From NCBI GenBank assembly GCA_045657465.1, contig JAZOTD010000004.1, forward strand, positions 1-24,976: a stretch of DNA of 24,976 nucleotides. Reading direction: 5' to 3'. Positions 1 to 6,794 of the stretch are shown piece by piece (position 1 is the first letter of the stretch; the number at the start of each line of letters is the position of its first letter). Under the pieces are notes generated by a model that was given only the letters and a program-made list of their open reading frames with translations, made no database searches and was not told the origin of the DNA. The translations under genes were made by a program, and so were the position numbers. Source of the DNA: RGIG1681 sp045657465 (GTDB taxonomy: Bacteria; Bacillota; Clostridia; Christensenellales; UBA1242).

Positions 1-143
1 CCTTTTGTTATGAAGTTTTGATAACTATCTTTTTGAACTTCAAGAAGTTATGGAATTTCCATAACTTCATCAATTTTACCAAACTTGTATCTCTCCGTAT
101 TACCGAACTTGACTTTTTTGATGTTTAAGTTATTACTACTCAT
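1..143 (-). CDS. rpoB: RNA polymerase beta subunit, N-terminal fragment with in-frame stop
   Basis: Only the first 47 codons are in the window; the gene continues past the left edge. The start is an ATG at 143-141 preceded by a strong GGGAGGA ribosome binding site (154-148). The peptide contains FGKIDEVMEIP and then LLEVQKDSYQNFITK, which matches the conserved start of bacterial RpoB (family pattern: I-x-EVxExPNLxEVQxxSYxxF). Codon 32, between P31 and L33, is TAA (plus positions 48-50), where the family normally has Asn or a similar residue. The reading frame is otherwise intact on both sides. Because rpoB is essential, this is probably an assembly or sequencing error near a contig end, but it lies in a perfect palindrome (see findings). 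An in-frame ATG 19 codons upstream (200-198) has no good ribosome binding site. No rplL precedes the gene; it has its own promoters. Confidence 0.8.
44..68. repeat. Perfect 12-bp palindrome inside rpoB
   Basis: Arms GAAGTTATGGAA and TTCCATAACTTC are separated by a single base. The right edge of the left arm contains the in-frame TAA of rpoB (48-50 on the plus strand). The arms are perfect over 12 bp and end abruptly on both sides. Confidence 0.9.
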
Positions 144-333
144 GTAGTCCTCCCAAAAAATATTAAAAAGAGTCATTTTTGAGTTCAAGCAAAAAAACAT
201 GCGGGCAAAGCCAAAAGATAGTCGATTCTATATTAAACAAATAAAACGACAAAATTAGTTAATATCTATACAATTTGACTTATAAAACCATAACTATCGC
301 CCAAAAGGGCACACTTTTAATGCTAATTATGGT
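144..333 (-). promoter_or_regulatory. Long rpoB leader with two-level hairpin
   Basis: This 190-nt untranslated leader holds no convincing gene. Its 5' end can fold: ACCATAA (333-327) pairs with TTATGGT (293-287), and a GCCC-UUUU-GGGC hairpin (310-299) sits inside. There is no U-run, so it is not an obvious terminator. Its regulatory role is unknown. Near the start codon the region is very A/U rich with the ribosome binding site at 154-148. Confidence 0.5.
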
Positions 334-372
334 ATGCTATTCAATGATAACATGAATGTCAAATACTGTCAA
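334..372 (-). promoter_or_regulatory. Two overlapping promoters for rpoB
   Basis: Two sigma-A-type promoters are offset by exactly 10 bp. P1 has TTGACA (372-367), a 17-bp spacer and TATCAT (349-344). P2 has TTGACA (362-357), a 17-bp spacer and TAGCAT (339-334). An A/T-rich stretch lies upstream (375-425) and could act as an UP element. Predicted transcription starts are near 337 and 327, giving an rpoB leader of about 190 nt. Confidence 0.75.
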
Positions 373-426
373 TAATTTTCAAAAATTTTTGTATAATTAA
401 TTTGTAATTTTTTATATTTTAACCAC

Positions 427-458
427 AAAAAAACACCTGACTTAGCAGGTGTTTTTTT
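427..458 (-). terminator. Intrinsic terminator after the HipS-like gene
   Basis: The stem AACACCTG/CAGGTGTT (outer pairs 431-439 with 446-454) has a six-base loop and is followed on the minus strand by a U/A-rich tail. It begins right after the stop codon of the 105-residue gene. It is A-rich on the other side too, so it could work in both directions. Confidence 0.85.
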
Positions 459-459
459 A

Positions 460-777
460 TTATTCTTCATATTTTAAATAAAAGTTTTCATATGCAAGAT
501 CCAAACTTGCCATTTTGCAAAGTTTTTGATAAGGAGTATCTGTTGGCATAATACCCGCCATAACATTTAAATCAACAATCTCTGCTGGTGGAATAAACTC
601 CGCAATTGCAAATGGAAGTTCGTTAGAAACAAAATCTTCATCGCAGCCATAGATGCTGGTTACATATTGTTTTTCATGGGCCTTTTTAACATTAGCAGGA
701 ATAGCTCTGTAAACATATCTGCCATTTTCAAATGACAGTTCACCTAATTTAATTTCTCTAAAATAAACACCTAACAT
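460..777 (-). CDS. HipS / HipA N-terminal-domain-like protein
   Basis: This 105-residue protein resembles the N-subdomain-1 of HipA kinases, which is encoded separately as HipS in HipBST-type systems. Supporting features are the opening pattern VYFREIKLGELSFENGRYVY (compare HipA's short strand, xVGEL, xxGxxxF/Y), then ELPFAIAEFIPP and AGIMPTDTPYQKL. The gene overlaps the kinase gene upstream by 7 bp. Its ATG at 777-775 has a GGAG ribosome binding site inside the 3' end of the kinase gene, so the two are translationally coupled. In known HipBST operons hipS precedes hipT; here the order is reversed. No HipB-like HTH gene is adjacent. The assignment is by eye and moderate; it could be an unrelated small partner. 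Confidence 0.5.
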   Translation of the reverse strand: MLGVYFREIKLGELSFENGRYVYRAIPANVKKAHEKQYVTSIYGCDEDFVSNELPFAIAEFIPPAEIVDLNVMAGIMPTDTPYQKLCKMASLDLAYENFYLKYEE

Positions 778-2132
778 ATGTCATCTCCACTTTGTTTTTG
801 TTTATGTTGTTCTTGCAACTTTTTCATTCGTGATTCAAATTCAAAACGTTGTTCATCTGTTGCAATAAACAAGTTTAATTCATCTTCTAAAACAATACCT
901 TCAAGCATATCTAAATAAGTTAATGGGTTTTTATTAAACAACTCTTCATCGAAGGTTACACCCAACACATTTGCAATAGCTTTGCTGAATTTTTCTTTTT
1001 TATACCCTATCACAGATTTTGCAACCGTGTCAAAGTCTACAAGGAAATCTTTGTTGTATCTTGTTTCACTTCTCATTCTGCCAAATGCATAATCCACATC
1101 AAGTGCGGTATACATATTTTTAAAATCATTAAACAATGTTCTGTTTTGACTTAAAAGCACTACCAACTGTTCTTCATAAGACATTTCATCATAATTTTTT
1201 GCAATATCCTCATTTTTGAAACTGCCCTTGCCAATATAGAAATCAAGAGGAACATCAAAAGCATTTTTGATTCCACCAACATATTCAACCATTTTTCCGT
1301 TTTGGTTGATTGATGCCATTTGTTCTCTATACATTTTTTCACAATTAATGCTTTGAAGTCCAAGTCCACCACCATTATCAAGAATCGGTGTAGGGCAGAA
1401 CCAAAACTTTCCACCACCTAAAGGTATAAGTTGGAATGTGATATTTTTGCAGTGCCTGTCTGCATTGCAATAGAAATAATCCCAAAACATAATATTGGTT
1501 AAATATCTCGTGCAAACTGGGTCAATCACCATCTCTTGACCATCATTTTTAATTGTTTCTGCAAAAGCCATTATGCCTTGTTCATAGTTATAAAGCGTGT
1601 TTGTGCTTGAACGGAAACAATTATTTCTATCAAAAATTTGACCTAAAAGCATGTGTCCGTGAACAATTTGCGCATTATCTTCAAGGCAGTTTTGTGTAAT
1701 ACACCCATAAAGTCTGTCACTTTCAACTTTCTTTGCGGTTTGTTCTGCAATAATCTTCCAAAATGCATCATTTTTGTATTCTGCAAAGTCATAAACTGTT
1801 GGTTTTAAAACAGACTTTTCCCCCAATTTTTCAGCCAGTGTTCTAAGCATATAATATCCAAACACTTCACCCAAATCTTCACAACTGCCCATAGACTCAT
1901 CGGTTCTGTTTAAATGGTTTACACCACGTTGGTTATTCGCTTTAAAATAAACCCTATCACCTGCTTTTATTCCGTTTCTTCCATCAATTTTAGCAGTCGC
2001 AACAAAAATTCGGCTAAATCCAACCGAATTAAATCTTTGAATGTTCACAAAGTTAGGCTTTTTCACAAACTCACCGTTTGGCAAAAGCTCTCTCGTGCTA
2101 TCATTTATACATTCTCTAGCTCTATTATTCAT
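771..2132 (-). CDS. HipA-like Ser/Thr kinase
   Basis: This 453-residue protein reads as a HipA-C-type kinase. Visible motifs are a likely ATP-binding Lys64 in VYFKAN, the helix DLGEVFGYYMLRTLAEKLG (about 86-104), the IVHGHMLLG segment (about 156-164), the catalytic loop NADRHCKN (223-230; D225, N230), and the metal-binding LDNGGGL (251-257; D252). HipA-family kinases phosphorylate translation factors or tRNA synthetases and act as toxins or regulators; the target here is unknown. It lacks the usual HipA N-subdomain, which appears to be supplied by the coupled downstream gene. The ATG at 2132-2130 has no ribosome binding site but lies exactly where transcription should start from the promoter at 2139-2167, suggesting a leaderless message. 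The next Met is at residue 81, too late. Confidence 0.7.
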   Translation of the reverse strand: MNNRARECINDSTRELLPNGEFVKKPNFVNIQRFNSVGFSRIFVATAKIDGRNGIKAGDRVYFKANNQRGVNHLNRTDESMGSCEDLGEVFGYYMLRTLAEKLGEKSVLKPTVYDFAEYKNDAFWKIIAEQTAKKVESDRLYGCITQNCLEDNAQIVHGHMLLGQIFDRNNCFRSSTNTLYNYEQGIMAFAETIKNDGQEMVIDPVCTRYLTNIMFWDYFYCNADRHCKNITFQLIPLGGGKFWFCPTPILDNGGGLGLQSINCEKMYREQMASINQNGKMVEYVGGIKNAFDVPLDFYIGKGSFKNEDIAKNYDEMSYEEQLVVLLSQNRTLFNDFKNMYTALDVDYAFGRMRSETRYNKDFLVDFDTVAKSVIGYKKEKFSKAIANVLGVTFDEELFNKNPLTYLDMLEGIVLEDELNLFIATDEQRFEFESRMKKLQEQHKQKQSGDDIC

Positions 2133-2138
2133 ACTAAT

Positions 2139-2167
2139 ATTTTACTATAAATCTTTTAATCTGTAAA
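2139..2167 (-). promoter_or_regulatory. Promoter of the HipA-like kinase (predicted leaderless)
   Basis: TTTACA (2167-2162), a 17-bp spacer and TAAAAT (2144-2139). The expected start of transcription, about 7 nt downstream, coincides with the ATG at 2132. Confidence 0.6.
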
Positions 2168-2191
2168 GACCATTTTAGAATCTATTTCCTA

Positions 2192-2225
2192 ACAAAAAAA
2201 CACATTCCTTCAAAAGGAATGTGTT
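2192..2225 (-). terminator. Intrinsic terminator
   Basis: A perfect 12-bp stem (2225-2214 with 2210-2199; core CACATTCCTT/AAGGAATGTG) with a 3-nt loop is followed on the minus strand by seven U residues. It sits just downstream of the stop codon at 2234-2232. Confidence 0.9.
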
Positions 2226-2231
2226 GATTTA

Positions 2232-2837
2232 TTATTGTTTTTGTGGAGCACCAATCGTCTCTCGTGTAAGTTTGTTGTGATGTTTTAAATTTTCAAGGTC
2301 ACTCAAATTTTCAAATCTAGAAATAATTTCTTGCAATTCAACCTCGTCTTTTACAAATCCTCTAAGATAATCTTTAATCACACCTTCGTATTTTTTTCTA
2401 TCTTCATCGCACATAATCCAATATGAAAATTTAATTGCATTCCAAGCGAAATGTGGACCCCTATCACTCCAATCAATATCTTTATATGCTCCTTTGACAG
2501 CTTCTTTATCACCACTGTTTGCAGCTTCAATTATGTTTGCAACAACTCTCAAGCATTCAGCATCTGACCAATGATCAAGAATTTGACTTTTATCACCAGT
2601 TGCCTTGTATGCATCATAGCGGTCTTTTACGAGATAATTAACAATTTCTTCTATTGCCACTTCTCTATCTTTATGACCAACCTTTCTCATTTGGGTGTAA
2701 AAAGTTTCATATATTTCACCCATATGCTCAAGTGTATGCATAAAAGACTTTTCTCTATTCTCGTCATAAATTTTTTCTCTTTGAGCGTCTGTCATTGGCA
2801 CATCATTCTTCATATCCCATTCATATTTTTCAATCAT
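2232..2837 (-). CDS. Hypothetical protein, helical, acidic
   Basis: I do not recognise this 201-residue protein (MIEKYEWDMKNDVP...). It is predominantly helical and charged, with no signal peptide or membrane segment, so it is probably cytoplasmic. The reading frame extends to a TTG at 2855, but the ATG at 2837-2835 is preferred because AGGAGA sits 7 nt before it. Notable segments are HWSDAECLRVVANIIEAANS and DIDWSDRGPHFAWNAIKFSYW, rich in Trp and His. A promoter lies at 2860-2888 and a strong terminator follows, so it may be monocistronic. Confidence 0.75.
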   Translation of the reverse strand: MIEKYEWDMKNDVPMTDAQREKIYDENREKSFMHTLEHMGEIYETFYTQMRKVGHKDREVAIEEIVNYLVKDRYDAYKATGDKSQILDHWSDAECLRVVANIIEAANSGDKEAVKGAYKDIDWSDRGPHFAWNAIKFSYWIMCDEDRKKYEGVIKDYLRGFVKDEVELQEIISRFENLSDLENLKHHNKLTRETIGAPQKQ

Positions 2838-2859
2838 AACCATTTCTCCTAGCAAGTCA

Positions 2860-2888
2860 ATTATAACACGTTATTAAAATAATTTAAA
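2860..2888 (-). promoter_or_regulatory. Probable promoter
   Basis: A perfect TATAAT (2865-2860) has a weak -35, TTTAAA (2888-2883), at 17 bp. It would give a short leader ending in the AGGAGA site of the gene at 2837. Confidence 0.5.
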
Positions 2889-2896
2889 TATCAAAT

Positions 2897-3166
2897 CTAT
2901 CCCAAATCTTCCATAACAAGGTGAGATAAAATTTTTACAAGTTCTGTGTCAAGCACTTGCTCAACATAAACCTCTTCAGCTTCTTTGTCGAGAACTTCTT
3001 TCAAAAACGCTGTTTTTAAGTCTTTTGGGTCAATCATATCAACCAATTCATCTGCTGCTTTGAATGCGTATAAATAACTATCCCCATTATATTCAACAAC
3101 TTCCATAACTTGAAAAACATCATCATTTTCAAGCATGATTGTATCTCCAACTTTCATAACTGCCAT
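2897..3166 (-). CDS. Small hypothetical protein, DUF1292-like
   Basis: This 89-residue acidic protein begins MAVMKVGDTIMLENDDVF. The frame extends to a TTG at 3190, but the ATG at 3166-3164 has a GGGAG ribosome binding site (3180-3176) at 9 nt spacing and avoids a long overlap with the gene upstream. The pattern of short beta strands, V(F)QVMEVVEYNGDSYLYAF, followed by acidic residues and EVYVEQVL, loosely recalls the DUF1292 family of small Bacillota proteins. That likeness is weak. It starts 4 bp after the stop codon of the 500-residue gene, so the two are almost certainly co-transcribed. No hairpin follows it, so transcripts may run into the next gene. Confidence 0.65.
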   Translation of the reverse strand: MAVMKVGDTIMLENDDVFQVMEVVEYNGDSYLYAFKAADELVDMIDPKDLKTAFLKEVLDKEAEEVYVEQVLDTELVKILSHLVMEDLG

Positions 3167-3170
3167 GTTT

Positions 3171-4673
3171 TTATTCTCCCATTTGTTCAATTTCGACGCC
3201 TTTGTCGCCTTTGTTAATCACAATTTTTTGATTTCCTGCAGCCTTTGGAACTTTTACAGTAATTTCAATAGAATCTTCGCTTTCTTTTTCAATCTCAGCT
3301 TTTGCAGTTTCTATGTCTTTAATGGTAACCTTTTCAATAACTGCAGGTCCAGTTACTTCTGCTTCAGCATTTTCTGGTTGAACATTTTCTTTTACCGCAT
3401 TAACAACTGCTTCATCAGTTTTTTCTTCAGCTTGTGGCTTTTCTTCAACCACTTCAGCTGTTTGAACTTCTGCACCTTCTGGTACATTTTCAACCGGAAC
3501 TGCTTCAACTTGAATTTCAGGCTCTTCCTTTGCTGGTTCTTCAACAACCTGTTCTGGCTCTTCTTTTGCCGGCTCTTCAACAACCTGCTCAGGCTCTTCT
3601 TTCACTGGTTCTTCAACTTCTTGTTCAGGCTCTTCCTTCACTGGTTCTTCAGCTCCTTGTTCTGATTCTTCTTTTTCTTCAACATCTTCTGTTGGCTGTT
3701 CGTTTTCTTTCTCTTCTTCACCAGATTCAGGTGTTTCCTCACCTTTTTCTTCAGGGTCTTTTTCTGGTTCTTCTGTTTCTTTTTCAGGCTCTTCTTTTGC
3801 TGGTTCTTCAGCTTCTTGTTTTTCTTCGCCTTCTTCCTTTTCTTCTTGTTGGTCACCAGCTTTATTTTTTATCTGTTGGTTCATTTCTTTAAGAATTTCA
3901 TTAGATTTTTCTGTTGCTAATCCCATTTCTTTTAAAATTCCAGCCACATAACCCTTTAAATATAAATTAAAATCTTCTTTTTTCATGGTTTTATATTTTT
4001 CAACCATCATTGGTTCATCAGCCTGCATTCGAGTTGCAACCGCATTTAATTCTTTCTCTATTTTTAAAACCGCAGCCTCCCATTCTGGAAGTGCTTCTGC
4101 AGTTTTTGCCATATTACTATCGTATGACTTTTCTTTTCTTTTTATATTTACCATCGCAAAAGGTATTGAAATTATTTTAAGTATTGTTCCTATAGGATTT
4201 GGAATTGCACCAACAATCTCTAAAATAGTCCTTAAAATACCCCATTTTTCTTGTTTAATACCTCTTTTGTCAGCACCTGCAGCTCTATAATCACCAAGCA
4301 ATGCATTTTCTTTATCTCTTGCTTCGTCAATGATTGATCTTTGACCATTTAAATAAGGATTTTCTTCTTTTATTTTTGCAATAGCTGCTTTCTTTTGTTC
4401 AATATAGTCATCTTCTATACCAAACTGTTCGTTCATTTCAGCAATCATCTTTTTTCTTATACGTTGTTCAAGGGCAGCCTTTTCTTGTGCATCGCGTTGT
4501 TGTTGGGCTTCTTCTCTTTCTTTTTTGCGTTCTTCATATTTTTCGCGAAGTTGTGGATTATTTTTCCATCTCTCTTCTCTTTTTTTCTTTGCTTCTTCGT
4601 GTTTTTTGCGCCACTCCTCGTTTGCAACAGCGCCTGTTACTTTTACTTTTCCATTTGGTAAAACTTGTTCCAT
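3171..4673 (-). CDS. Large charged coiled-coil protein with acidic repeat domain
   Basis: This 500-residue protein of unknown function has four parts. Residues 15-105 are a Lys/Glu/Arg-rich coiled coil. Residues 144-177 (KWGILRTILEIVGAIPNP and following) are a hydrophobic stretch with a central Pro/Gly turn, possibly a membrane-associated hairpin. Residues 185-270 are helical again. Residues 275-395 are a Glu/Pro/Lys-rich low-complexity region with four 12-residue repeats (341-388). The C-terminus (about 440-500) looks like a small strand-rich domain (IEITVKVP, KIVINKGDKGVEIEQ). There is no signal peptide. ATG 4673-4671 has TAGGAT as ribosome binding site and a near-perfect promoter upstream. 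It may be a scaffold or envelope-associated protein, but nothing visible fixes its job. Confidence 0.85.
   Translation of the reverse strand: MEQVLPNGKVKVTGAVANEEWRKKHEEAKKKREERWKNNPQLREKYEERKKEREEAQQQRDAQEKAALEQRIRKKMIAEMNEQFGIEDDYIEQKKAAIAKIKEENPYLNGQRSIIDEARDKENALLGDYRAAGADKRGIKQEKWGILRTILEIVGAIPNPIGTILKIISIPFAMVNIKRKEKSYDSNMAKTAEALPEWEAAVLKIEKELNAVATRMQADEPMMVEKYKTMKKEDFNLYLKGYVAGILKEMGLATEKSNEILKEMNQQIKNKAGDQQEEKEEGEEKQEAEEPAKEEPEKETEEPEKDPEEKGEETPESGEEEKENEQPTEDVEEKEESEQGAEEPVKEEPEQEVEEPVKEEPEQVVEEPAKEEPEQVVEEPAKEEPEIQVEAVPVENVPEGAEVQTAEVVEEKPQAEEKTDEAVVNAVKENVQPENAEAEVTGPAVIEKVTIKDIETAKAEIEKESEDSIEITVKVPKAAGNQKIVINKGDKGVEIEQMGE
3510..3653 (-). repeat. Four tandem 36-bp coding repeats
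   Basis: Four copies of a 12-residue unit of the type VEEPxKEEPEQx occur back to back (residues 341-388 of the coiled-coil protein), with degenerate copies farther upstream (about residues 288-312). The DNA copies are similar but not identical. Confidence 0.85.
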
Positions 4674-4707
4674 AATTTATCCTACCTACACATTATTAGT
4701 TATTTTA

Positions 4708-4736
4708 ATTATAATATTTATATTTTTCTTTGACAA
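4708..4736 (-). promoter_or_regulatory. Promoter of the coiled-coil gene
   Basis: TTGTCA (4736-4731), 17 bp, TATAAT (4713-4708). The leader is about 30 nt. Confidence 0.8.
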
Positions 4737-4760
4737 CTTGTTTAAAGCAAATTTTGGCCA

Positions 4761-4787
4761 AAAAGAAAAAAGAGCCATAGCTCTTTT
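4761..4787 (-). terminator. Intrinsic terminator
   Basis: AAAAGAGC/GCTCTTTT stem (4787-4780 with 4775-4768), 4-nt loop, followed on the minus strand by a U-rich tail. It overlaps the stop codon of the 115-residue gene by two bases. Confidence 0.85.
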
Positions 4788-5133
4788 AAATTTTTTGATT
4801 ATTTTCTTCTTCTGGTGCGGCAGAATTTGCTGTTTCTTCACCAAATTCTTGTTCAAGTTTTCCGCAAATTTTCTCAATTTGTTCATCAGGAACATCAACT
4901 TTTTCACATAAAATGTCACCATTTTTAGCAGTTTCATACAGTTTTTCAACATTTTCAATATATTTTTGTAATAATTTATACTGGTTTTTTTCTTCTCTTA
5001 ATTTTAACTCAAGTTCTTTTTTATGTTCAGGATTTGTTGCTATTTGAAAACATTTTTCATAATCTTCAATTGCAAGTTTATGTCTTTGAAGTTGAATCTT
5101 TAGTTCATAAATATTGTTTGAATGAATAATCAT
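4786..5133 (-). CDS. Small coiled-coil hypothetical protein
   Basis: This 115-residue protein (MIIHSNNIYELKIQLQRHK...) is almost entirely helical, with a heptad-like Lys/Glu/Leu pattern over residues 10-70, then an acidic tail. There is no membrane segment. A GTG lies two codons upstream (5139), but AGGAGG is 5 nt before the ATG at 5133-5131, which settles the start. It has its own promoter (5155-5183) and terminator, so it is a stand-alone unit, though it shares its charged coiled-coil character with the 500-residue neighbour. I cannot assign a function. Confidence 0.8.
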   Translation of the reverse strand: MIIHSNNIYELKIQLQRHKLAIEDYEKCFQIATNPEHKKELELKLREEKNQYKLLQKYIENVEKLYETAKNGDILCEKVDVPDEQIEKICGKLEQEFGEETANSAAPEEENNQKI

Positions 5134-5154
5134 AGACACCTCCTAGAAAAACAT

Positions 5155-5183
5155 AATATAACATTTAGTTTTTAATCTGTCAA
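5155..5183 (-). promoter_or_regulatory. Promoter of the small coiled-coil gene
   Basis: TTGACA (5183-5178), 17 bp, TATATT (5160-5155), followed by a short leader with AGGAGG. Confidence 0.8.
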
Positions 5184-5218
5184 TAAAATAAAAATATTTT
5201 TGTGGCAAATAATTATGT

Positions 5219-5446
5219 ATGAGCTATTTCAATTATCACGCAAAGGCACAATCTTTAATAAAAGAAATGCATTGCACACACGCAGTTTTGACTGATAAAC
5301 ATAACCATATTTCACCTGCGTTAGTGTTGTTTTTTGACAATCACACACCAATGCCCATTAGATTTAAAATGTGGAATCTTTATTTTAAGCTTCTATCTTT
5401 TTATAAAATTGAAATCATTGACACTCTCACAAATTTTAAGCAATAA
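5219..5446 (+). CDS. Small conserved-looking hypothetical protein
   Basis: This 75-residue protein opens MSYFNYHAKAQSLIKEMH and continues with ISPALVLFFDN and PMPIRFKMWNLYFKLL. The mix of His, aromatic and hydrophobic residues is like a folded small domain, not a chance frame. Its stop codon directly abuts a strong terminator, which supports it being a gene. It is divergent from the gene at 5133. Weak points are that the ATG has no clear ribosome binding site, an in-frame TAA at 5210-5212 excludes a longer form, and I see no good plus-strand promoter. No family recognised. Confidence 0.55.
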   Translation: MSYFNYHAKAQSLIKEMHCTHAVLTDKHNHISPALVLFFDNHTPMPIRFKMWNLYFKLLSFYKIEIIDTLTNFKQ

Positions 5447-5482
5447 AAAATCACTCACCTAGCCGATAGATGAGTGATTTTT
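5446..5482. terminator. Bidirectional terminator shared with tuf
   Basis: A 12-bp stem AAAAATCACTCA/TGAGTGATTTTT (5446-5457 with 5471-5482) has a 13-nt loop, with A-runs on one side and T-runs on the other. It can end both the plus-strand small gene and the minus-strand str operon after tuf. Confidence 0.9.
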
Positions 5483-5517
5483 ATTTAAACATAAGTTATT
5501 TAATGTTTAATCCAAAA

Positions 5518-6726
5518 TTATTTAATAATTTTAGAAACAACACCAGAACCTACAGTTCTTCCACCTTCACGGATAGCGAAACGAAGACCTTCTTCGATAG
5601 CTACTGGAGAGATAAGTTCAACTGTCATCTTTGTGTGGTCACCAGGCATAACCATTTCTGTTCCTTCTGGAAGAGAAATAGAACCTGTAACGTCAGTTGT
5701 TCTGAAGTAGAATTGTGGACGATAGTTGTTGAAGAATGCTGTGTGACGACCACCTTCTTCTTTTGTCAATACGTAAACTTGACCTTCGAAGTTTGTGTGT
5801 GGGTGAACAGTACCTGGTTTAGAAAGGATTTGACCTCTTTGAACGTCAGTTCTGTCGATACCTCTAAGAAGAACACCTACGTTGAAACCAGCAACAGCTT
5901 CATCAAGTGTTTTTCTGAACATTTCGATACCAGTAACAACTGATGTCTTTGGCTTATCTTCAAGACCAACGATTTCAACTGTTTCACCAGTTTTAAGAAC
6001 ACCTCTTTCAACTCTACCAGTAACAACAGTACCACGACCAGTGATTGTGAATACGTCTTCAACTGGCATCAAGAATGGTTGATCTGTAGCTCTGTCTGGA
6101 GTTGGAATCCAAGAGTCAACAGCATCCATAAGTTCTTGGATACATGCTGTGTCTGGAGAATCCCAGTTGCCAGCTTTTGCAGCTTCAAGAGCCAAGAAAG
6201 CAGAACCACGAACGATTGGTGTGTTGTCACCATCATATTCGTATTTAGAAAGAAGTTCTCTAAGTTCCATTTCAACAAGGTCAGCAAGTTCTGTGTCGCC
6301 ACCAAGTTGGTCAATTTTGTTCATGAAAACAACGATTTTTGGAACGCCTACTTGACGAGCAAGAAGGATGTGTTCACGAGTTTGTGGCATAACACCATCA
6401 GTAGCAGCACAAACAAGGATAGCACCGTCCATTTGAGCAGCACCAGTGATCATGTTTTTAACATAGTCAGCGTGTCCTGGGCAGTCAACGTGTGCGTAGT
6501 GACGATTTTCTGTTTCGTATTCTACGTGTGCTGTGTTGATTGTGATACCTCTAGCTCTTTCTTCTGGAGCTGAGTCGATTTGGCTGTAATCTTTAGCGTC
6601 TCCACCATATTTGTGTGTTTGGTTCATTGTGATTGCAGCTGTAAGAGTTGTTTTACCGTGGTCAACATGGCCTACTGTACCGATGTTAACGTGAGGTTTT
6701 TTAGATTCAAATTTTGCTTTTGCCAT
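5518..6726 (-). CDS. tuf: Elongation factor Tu
   Basis: This GTPase delivers aminoacyl-tRNA to the ribosome; at 402 residues it is full length. GTP-binding motifs are all visible: GHVDHGKT (19-26), RGITI (59-63), DCPGH (81-85), NKID (136-139) and the G5 motif GSAF (174-177). Most bacterial EF-Tu have GSAL, so Phe177 is a mild oddity. The C-terminal beta-barrel domains are intact and end in VSKIIK. The ATG has AAAGGAGA upstream. It is the last gene of the str operon, 64 bp after fusA, with an A-rich untranslated stretch between them, and is followed by a shared terminator at 5446-5482. No second promoter is evident in the gap. Confidence 0.98.
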   Translation of the reverse strand: MAKAKFESKKPHVNIGTVGHVDHGKTTLTAAITMNQTHKYGGDAKDYSQIDSAPEERARGITINTAHVEYETENRHYAHVDCPGHADYVKNMITGAAQMDGAILVCAATDGVMPQTREHILLARQVGVPKIVVFMNKIDQLGGDTELADLVEMELRELLSKYEYDGDNTPIVRGSAFLALEAAKAGNWDSPDTACIQELMDAVDSWIPTPDRATDQPFLMPVEDVFTITGRGTVVTGRVERGVLKTGETVEIVGLEDKPKTSVVTGIEMFRKTLDEAVAGFNVGVLLRGIDRTDVQRGQILSKPGTVHPHTNFEGQVYVLTKEEGGRHTAFFNNYRPQFYFRTTDVTGSISLPEGTEMVMPGDHTKMTVELISPVAIEEGLRFAIREGGRTVGSGVVSKIIK

Positions 6727-6777
6727 TTGAATATCTCCTTTTTATTTTTTATTTTTAATTTTTTTATTTGTTTTTTG

Positions 6778-6794
6778 CTAATTCAATGAATTAG
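6778..6794 (-). other. Small hairpin over the fusA stop codon
   Basis: CTAATTC/GAATTAG, 7 bp with a 3-nt loop, spans the fusA stop codon (6793-6791). It is followed on the minus strand by A-rich, not U-rich, sequence, so it is not a terminator. It could be a processing or stability element between fusA and tuf. Confidence 0.45.

Noticed and set aside
144..200. A 19-codon N-terminal extension of rpoB from the ATG at 200
   Set aside because: It is in frame and open, but the strong GGGAGGA site lies directly before the ATG at 143 and the extension does not look like RpoB.
3510..3653. Tandem repeats as a possible CRISPR array
   Set aside because: The units are contiguous, in frame and encode Glu/Pro repeats; there are no spacers and no cas genes.
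3135..3892. Long plus-strand frames opposite the coiled-coil gene
   Set aside because: They are shadows of the Glu/Lys-rich coding strand (giving Phe/Leu-rich translations), without starts or ribosome binding sites.
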